Source: an uncultured Haemophilus sp. (GTDB lineage: Bacteria > Pseudomonadota > Gammaproteobacteria > Enterobacterales > Pasteurellaceae). From it: 64,000 bases of DNA. Below are positions 58,043 to 64,000 of this stretch, in pieces; the stretch's first letter is position 1; each line of letters starts with the position of its first letter. The stretch lies in NCBI GenBank assembly GCA_905205995.1, contig CAJLFU010000003.1:1-64000 (forward strand). The letters run 5' to 3'. The notes below the pieces were generated by a model. The model was not told where the DNA came from. It did not search any database and saw only the letters and a list, made by a program, of their open reading frames with translations. Position numbers and translations under genes: made by a program.

Positions 58043-59575
58043 ATGAATAAATTAGCCGTTTATCTTATAGCCCTGATTTCTGGTGTGATTGGCGTATTTG
58101 CCTTTTCGCCCTTTGATTATTGGGGATTAGCCTATGTATCCTTAGGCGGATTGCTTTTTGTGGCGAAAAATACCAAAAAATCAACCGCACTTTTGGCCAC
58201 CTTTTTGTGGTCGATGGGCTTTTTCTGTTTTGGTGTAAGTTGGTTGAATGTCAGCATTCATCAATTTGGTGGCGCTTCCCTTGGCGTGAGCTATCTCTTG
58301 GTTGGCTTACTTTCGGCCTACCTTGCACTTTATCCAATGCTTTTCACTTATTTAGTGCAACGTTTTCAGGTGCAAAGTGCGGTCATTTTTGCCGCGATTT
58401 GGACATTGACTGAATTCTTGCGTGGATGGGTGTTTACCGGTTTCCCATGGCTACAATTTGGTTATACTCAAATCGATAGTCCGTTTTACGGCATCGCGCC
58501 GATTTTTGGTGTCACAGGGCTGACATTCTTTACCGTTTGGGCAAGTGCGGTCATTTTTAACCTTGTTTTTGCGCTTTCAAAAAAACAACTAAATTTAGTT
58601 AGCGTGAATACGTTGTTATTATTGGTTGTGGGGGGATTAAGTGCTTATGCAGGTAAGGTGAATTTTGTTCAACCCAAAGAAGGTAAAGGACTAACTGTCA
58701 CCCTTGCACAAGGTAATATTGAGCAAAATTTAAAATGGGATCCTGAATATCTTTATGCCACAGTGGATATCTATCAAAAACAAATTTTGGCGCATTTAGG
58801 CAAGTCTGATTTGATTATTTTACCGGAGTCTGCATTGCCAACTTTAGAAAATGCCATTACGCCATTTTTTGAAGCTTTAGATAAGGTCGCGAAAGAGAAA
58901 AACACGGAAGTGATGATTGGTACCGTATATCGCGATGAGCAAAGTGGTAAGTTATTAAATTCGATTGTGACGGCAGGGAATCCAGATTTCCCTTATGAAT
59001 TAACGACAAAAAATCGTTACAGCAAACATCATCTCGTACCATTTGGTGAGTACGTGCCGTTAGAAAGTTTGTTACGACCACTTAATTCCGTATTTAATTT
59101 GCCAATGTCAGCGTTCCAAAGTGGCGATGCGGTACAGCCATCTTTTATGGCAAAACAACATGCTTTTGCGCCAGCTATTTGTTATGAAATTATTTTTGGT
59201 GAGCAACTTCGTGAAAATCTGAAAAAAGAAACAGATTATTTGCTGACGATTTCTAATGATGCATGGTTTGGTGATAGTATTGGCCCTTGGCAACATTTGC
59301 AAATGGCTAGAATGCGCGCACTCGAATTAGGTAAACCATTAATTCGTGCAACGAATACAGGGATTTCAGTGTTTATTGATGCAAAAGGCAACATTGAAGC
59401 GCAAGCGCCTCAATTTGAGGAAACAACGCTGACCCATAAAATGGTGCCAACAGAGGGCAAAACGCCTTATGCAGCATTAGGTAATTTACCTATTTATGTG
59501 TTGTCATTGATTTTTGTGTTATTACGTGGCTTCACGACGTTATTAAAACGTCGCTTGAACCTTTCACAAAAATAG
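58043..59575 (+). CDS. lnt: Apolipoprotein N-acyltransferase
   Basis: Adds the third acyl chain to lipoproteins in the inner membrane, needed before Lol export. The 510-residue protein has N-terminal membrane helices (about residues 5-200) and a carbon-nitrogen hydrolase domain with catalytic Glu (LPESALP), Lys (YSKHHLVPFGEYVP) and Cys (FAPAICYEIIFGE). A last helix lies near the C-terminus. Follows corC. Confidence 0.96.
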   Translation: MNKLAVYLIALISGVIGVFAFSPFDYWGLAYVSLGGLLFVAKNTKKSTALLATFLWSMGFFCFGVSWLNVSIHQFGGASLGVSYLLVGLLSAYLALYPMLFTYLVQRFQVQSAVIFAAIWTLTEFLRGWVFTGFPWLQFGYTQIDSPFYGIAPIFGVTGLTFFTVWASAVIFNLVFALSKKQLNLVSVNTLLLLVVGGLSAYAGKVNFVQPKEGKGLTVTLAQGNIEQNLKWDPEYLYATVDIYQKQILAHLGKSDLIILPESALPTLENAITPFFEALDKVAKEKNTEVMIGTVYRDEQSGKLLNSIVTAGNPDFPYELTTKNRYSKHHLVPFGEYVPLESLLRPLNSVFNLPMSAFQSGDAVQPSFMAKQHAFAPAICYEIIFGEQLRENLKKETDYLLTISNDAWFGDSIGPWQHLQMARMRALELGKPLIRATNTGISVFIDAKGNIEAQAPQFEETTLTHKMVPTEGKTPYAALGNLPIYVLSLIFVLLRGFTTLLKRRLNLSQK

Positions 59576-59647
59576 CAGTCAAAACGACCGCACTTTTTTA
59601 ACGTGAGAGAAAAATAAATTTCTTCTTATAAAACCAATGAGATTTTA

Positions 59648-60442
59648 ATGAATAAAAATCTAATCGAAGTCAAAAACCTGACCTTTAAACGAGGTGAGCG
59701 TGTGATTTACGATAACCTGAATTTAAAAGTCCAACAGGGCAAAATTACGGCCATTATGGGGCCATCAGGGATCGGAAAAACCACGCTACTGAAATTAATT
59801 GGCGGTCAGTTGCACCCTGAGCAAGGCGAGATTTTGTTTGATGGACAAGATATTTGTCGTCTTTCAAATCGAGAGCTTTATGAAGTGCGTAAACGCATGG
59901 GAATGTTATTCCAATCAGGTGCATTATTTACGGATATTTCAACATTTGATAACGTGGCATTTCCGATTCGCGAGCATACGCGTTTGCCAGAAAGTCTAAT
60001 TCGTCAAATTGTGTTGATGAAATTAGAAGCAGTAGGCTTACGAGGTGCGGCAGATTTAATGCCTTCAGAGCTTTCTGGTGGGATGGCGCGTCGTGCAGCA
60101 TTAGCTCGAGCGATCGCACTTGACCCAGATTTAATCATGTTTGATGAGCCGTTTACGGGGCAAGATCCAATCAGTATGGGCGTAATTGTGAGCTTAATTA
60201 AACGCTTAAATGAGGCGCTGAATTTAACCTCTATTGTGGTTTCCCATGATGTGAATGAAATATTAAGTATTGCGGATTATGCCTATATCATTGCGGATAA
60301 GCATGTGATCGCGGAAGGAACATCAGAACAACTGCTTGCTAGCCAAGATCCTCAAGTGGTACAGTTCTTAAAAGGTGAAGCGGATGGACCGGTGAGATTC
60401 CATTATCCGGCAAAAGATTATGTGGAGGAATTATTTAAATGA
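59648..60442 (+). CDS. mlaF: Phospholipid ABC transporter ATPase MlaF
   Basis: ATPase of the MlaFEDB complex that maintains outer-membrane lipid asymmetry. The 264-residue protein has Walker [10 protein letters not shown] (about 38-46), signature [15 protein letters not shown] and Walker [14 protein letters not shown]. The C-terminal tail ([17 protein letters not shown]) interacts with the partner in Mla complexes. It overlaps mlaE by 4 bases. Confidence 0.97.
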   Translation: MNKNLIEVKNLTFKRGERVIYDNLNLKVQQGKITAIMGPSGIGKTTLLKLIGGQLHPEQGEILFDGQDICRLSNRELYEVRKRMGMLFQSGALFTDISTFDNVAFPIREHTRLPESLIRQIVLMKLEAVGLRGAADLMPSELSGGMARRAALARAIALDPDLIMFDEPFTGQDPISMGVIVSLIKRLNEALNLTSIVVSHDVNEILSIADYAYIIADKHVIAEGTSEQLLASQDPQVVQFLKGEADGPVRFHYPAKDYVEELFK

Positions 60443-61224
60443 TCGTTGATATGATTTCTTCACTTGGACGAAGCGTAATCAAATTTTTCCGTGCATTAGG
60501 CCGCTCAGGCTTTATGTTGTTTGGTGCGTTAGTCGGTAAGCCACAAATTCGTAAGCATTTTCCTTTATTAGTGAAGCAGTTGTACGTATTAGGTGTACAG
60601 TCGTTATTAATTATCCTGCTTTCAGGTTTATTTATTGGAATGGTGTTAGGCTTACAAGGCTATGTAGTCTTGGTAGATTTTTCTGCTGAAACCAGCCTTG
60701 GACAACTTGTGGCACTGTCTTTATTACGTGAATTAGGCCCAGTAGTGACCGCACTTTTATTTGCGGGGCGAGCGGGTTCAGCGCTAACGGCTGAAATTGG
60801 CTTAATGAAAGCCACAGAACAACTTTCCAGCCTTGAAATGATGGCAGTCGATCCACTACGTCGTGTGATTGCACCGCGTTTTTGGGCGGGCGTGATTGCG
60901 ATGCCAATTCTTGCGATTCTCTTTACCGCGATTGGTATTTGGGGCGGATCGCTTGTTGGCGTGGATTGGAAAGGTGTGGATGCAGGTAGCTTCTGGTCAG
61001 TGATGCAAAATGCTGTCAGCTGGAGCTATGACATTCTAAACGGATTTATTAAAAGCGTATTTTTCGCCATTGCGGTGGTGTGGATTGCGTTATTCAATGG
61101 TTATGATTGTATTCCAACGTCTGAAGGTATCAGTCAGGCCACAACCAGAACGGTTGTCCACGCATCACTTGTGGTACTTGGGCTCGATTTCATCTTAACT
61201 GCCATTATGTTTGGGGCAGGCTAA
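60439..61224 (+). CDS. mlaE: Phospholipid ABC transporter permease MlaE
   Basis: Permease of the Mla system. The 261-residue protein has five to six helices with the conserved [38 protein letters not shown] segment and a DUF140-type C-terminus. The 4-base overlap with mlaF and the 12-base gap to mlaD mark a tight operon. Confidence 0.97.
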   Translation: MIVDMISSLGRSVIKFFRALGRSGFMLFGALVGKPQIRKHFPLLVKQLYVLGVQSLLIILLSGLFIGMVLGLQGYVVLVDFSAETSLGQLVALSLLRELGPVVTALLFAGRAGSALTAEIGLMKATEQLSSLEMMAVDPLRRVIAPRFWAGVIAMPILAILFTAIGIWGGSLVGVDWKGVDAGSFWSVMQNAVSWSYDILNGFIKSVFFAIAVVWIALFNGYDCIPTSEGISQATTRTVVHASLVVLGLDFILTAIMFGAG

Positions 61225-61236
61225 TAGGGTATTTTT

Positions 61237-61743
61237 ATGCGACAAACAATTAAATATGAATTTTGGGTAGGCTTATTTTTACTACTCGGTATCGCTGCGT
61301 TAGTGTTTCTAGGCTTACGCGTAGCAAATGTACAAGGTTTTGGTGACACAAAATCTTACACAGTGACTGCAACTTTTGACAATATTGGTGGACTAAAAGT
61401 CCGTGCACCACTTAAACTTGGTGGGGTAGTCATTGGTCGCGTGTCTGACATTACATTAGACGAAAAATCTTACTTGCCAAAAGTCAGTATCGCGATTAAT
61501 GAAGAATATAAAGAAATTCCGGAAAATAGTTCGTTATCGATCAAAACATCGGGATTATTGGGCGAGCAATATATCGCCTTAACTATGGGCTTTGATGATG
61601 GTGAAACCGCGATGTTAAAAAACGGTAGCCAAATTCAAGACACTAAATCCGCAATGGTATTGGAAGATTTAATCGGCCAGTTCCTTTACGGTGATAAAAA
61701 AGCAGATGGTAATGCTGACAAAGCAGAATCAGATGTAAAATAA
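61237..61743 (+). CDS. mlaD: Phospholipid transporter MCE protein MlaD
   Basis: Inner-membrane anchored MCE protein whose periplasmic ring passes lipids to the permease. 168 residues with an N-terminal helix (WVGLFLLLGIAALVFLGL, about 10-27) and one MCE domain, including VTATFDNIGGLKVRAPLKLGGVVIGRV and the pore-loop SGLLGEQYIALTMG. A short acidic C-terminal tail follows. Confidence 0.96.
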   Translation: MRQTIKYEFWVGLFLLLGIAALVFLGLRVANVQGFGDTKSYTVTATFDNIGGLKVRAPLKLGGVVIGRVSDITLDEKSYLPKVSIAINEEYKEIPENSSLSIKTSGLLGEQYIALTMGFDDGETAMLKNGSQIQDTKSAMVLEDLIGQFLYGDKKADGNADKAESDVK

Positions 61744-61764
61744 TAATCTTTATTTAGGAGATTT

Positions 61765-62412
61765 ATGATGAAATTTACTCAGTTTAAAAAATGGTTTAGC
61801 GTAATGGCATTTGCAGTGACTACACTTTTTGTGACTCAAACTGCACGTGCAGAAACGAGCCCTTATGTGTTGATGCAACAAGCATCAGATAAGTTATTTG
61901 CCGATATCAAAAACAATCAGGCAAAAATTAAAAAGGATCCAAACTATTTACGTACTATCGTGCGTAACGATTTATTACCTTATGTGCAAGTAAACTATGC
62001 AGGTTCTTTGGTGTTAGGTTCACACTTTAAATCAACCACACCGGAACAACGTGAAAAATTCTTTAAAGCATTCAGTGATTTTATCGAACAAGCTTATGCA
62101 CAAGTATTAACCGCTTATACCGATCAAAATATTCAAATTGAACCGGCTAAAGAAGTGGGTGACAAAAACCTTGTGAGTATTCGTGTAAACATCATGCAAA
62201 ATGGTGGACAAGCGCCAATCAAATTAGATTTTAAATGGCGTAAAAACAGTAAAACTGGCGAATGGCAAGCTTATGACATGGTTGCTGAAGGCGTGAGCAT
62301 GGTTGTAACCAAACAAAATGAATGGAGCGGTATCTTACGTCAACAAGGTATTGAAGCATTAACTGCTCAAATTCAAAAATCTGCTGCGGCACCAGTGACA
62401 TTGAGCAAATAA
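61765..62412 (+). CDS. mlaC: Phospholipid-binding periplasmic protein MlaC
   Basis: Soluble carrier moving phospholipids between the outer-membrane and inner-membrane Mla complexes. The 215-residue protein has a signal peptide (cleavage after ARA, about residue 29), then the MlaC/Ttg2D fold with NYLRTIVRNDLLPYVQVNYAGSLVLGSHFKSTTPEQREKFF split across helices. Two Met codons are possible at the start (61765 and 61768). mlaB follows. Confidence 0.95.
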   Translation: MMKFTQFKKWFSVMAFAVTTLFVTQTARAETSPYVLMQQASDKLFADIKNNQAKIKKDPNYLRTIVRNDLLPYVQVNYAGSLVLGSHFKSTTPEQREKFFKAFSDFIEQAYAQVLTAYTDQNIQIEPAKEVGDKNLVSIRVNIMQNGGQAPIKLDFKWRKNSKTGEWQAYDMVAEGVSMVVTKQNEWSGILRQQGIEALTAQIQKSAAAPVTLSK

Positions 62413-62416
62413 GCGA

Positions 62417-62752
62417 ATGACTGCGTTAAAGTGGGATTTAATCCAAAATAATGATAAGATAGCTCTCCAATTATCGGGGGAGCTATCCCGCAACACGTTG
62501 TTACCATTATGGCAACAACGTGCTTCTTTTTTATCAGAAAAGCAAAATAATCAAAGTCTCATTGAATTTGATTTAACTGAAATCAATCGAATTGATTCTG
62601 CTGGTTTTGCATTATTGTGTGATTTTCTACACGATTGTGAGCAGTTACCAAATAAAAAAGTGCGGTTGATAAACCCTCCAGAACAGTTATTAACCCTTGC
62701 TGATTTAGTGAATTTGTCTCATTGGATTAGCACTTTTATCGACCATAATTAA
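62417..62752 (+). CDS. mlaB: STAS-domain protein MlaB
   Basis: Cytoplasmic STAS protein that stabilises MlaF. The 111-residue protein has the STAS core with LIEFDLTEINRIDSAGFALLCDFL. It lies 4 bases after mlaC and before ibaG, the same order as in E. coli. An uptake sequence lies in its 3' half. Confidence 0.93.
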   Translation: MTALKWDLIQNNDKIALQLSGELSRNTLLPLWQQRASFLSEKQNNQSLIEFDLTEINRIDSAGFALLCDFLHDCEQLPNKKVRLINPPEQLLTLADLVNLSHWISTFIDHN

Positions 62753-62765
62753 AACGGAAATCCGA

Positions 62766-64000
<1,235 letters not shown>

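Overview
This window is ordinary chromosome from a Pasteurellaceae bacterium, almost certainly a Haemophilus of the H. parainfluenzae / H. influenzae group. The main evidence is the very frequent 9-base DNA-uptake core AAGTGCGGT and its complement ACCGCACTT, often in inverted pairs. Roughly 40 percent GC, coding density and the family-typical gene clusters agree (cyd-tol-pal, isc, mgl-gal, mla-murA). There is no rRNA operon, CRISPR array or intact mobile element.

Layout. 1-2.8 kb: zinc importer genes znuC-znuB (minus) diverge from the murein endopeptidase gene mepM. 2.9-6.5 kb: a four-gene Fur-boxed siderophore ABC importer of the CeuBCDE / VctDGCP type. 6.6-13.5 kb: short TyrR, then hfq-hflX and rluC on the minus strand, with rne divergent. 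13.6-17.3 kb: tRNA-Ser(UGA), priC, a YuiF-type transporter behind a histidine attenuator, rnt and gloA. 17.5-23.8 kb: a large DUF2157/GDYXXLXY membrane protein, cmoA, aspS and an AT-rich secreted protein. 23.9-24.9 kb: a prophage scar joining the C-terminal halves of a DNA adenine methylase and an S24 repressor. 25-31 kb: an unusual Nramp-family transporter, then nudB, yebC, a lipoprotein and ruvCAB.

31-39.2 kb: cydAB-cydX-ybgE with an FNR site upstream, then ybgC-tolQRAB-pal. 39.4-39.7 kb: three tRNA-Lys genes, the third with anticodon CUU and a 3' TCA instead of CCA. 39.8-47.9 kb: trmJ, then iscR-iscS-iscU, two tandem four-helix membrane paralogues, iscA-hscB, a DUF2625 gene, hscA-fdx-iscX, with an IscR box before iscR. 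48-56.3 kb: galactose regulon mglC-mglA-mglB-galS (minus) and galT-galK-galM (plus), with CRP and GalS/GalR operators in both control regions. 56.4-64 kb: a lipoprotein, corC, lnt, mlaFEDCB-ibaG and the first 323 codons of murA.

Functionally the region joins metal and iron acquisition, Fe-S assembly, envelope integrity (Tol-Pal, Mla, Lnt, MepM, MurA), microaerobic respiration and galactose use. The points most worth a second look are the complete histidine attenuator before the YuiF-type transporter, the paired membrane proteins spliced into the isc operon, the Nramp-like protein lacking both metal-binding motifs, the non-CCA tRNA-Lys(CUU), and the head-to-head phage gene scar.
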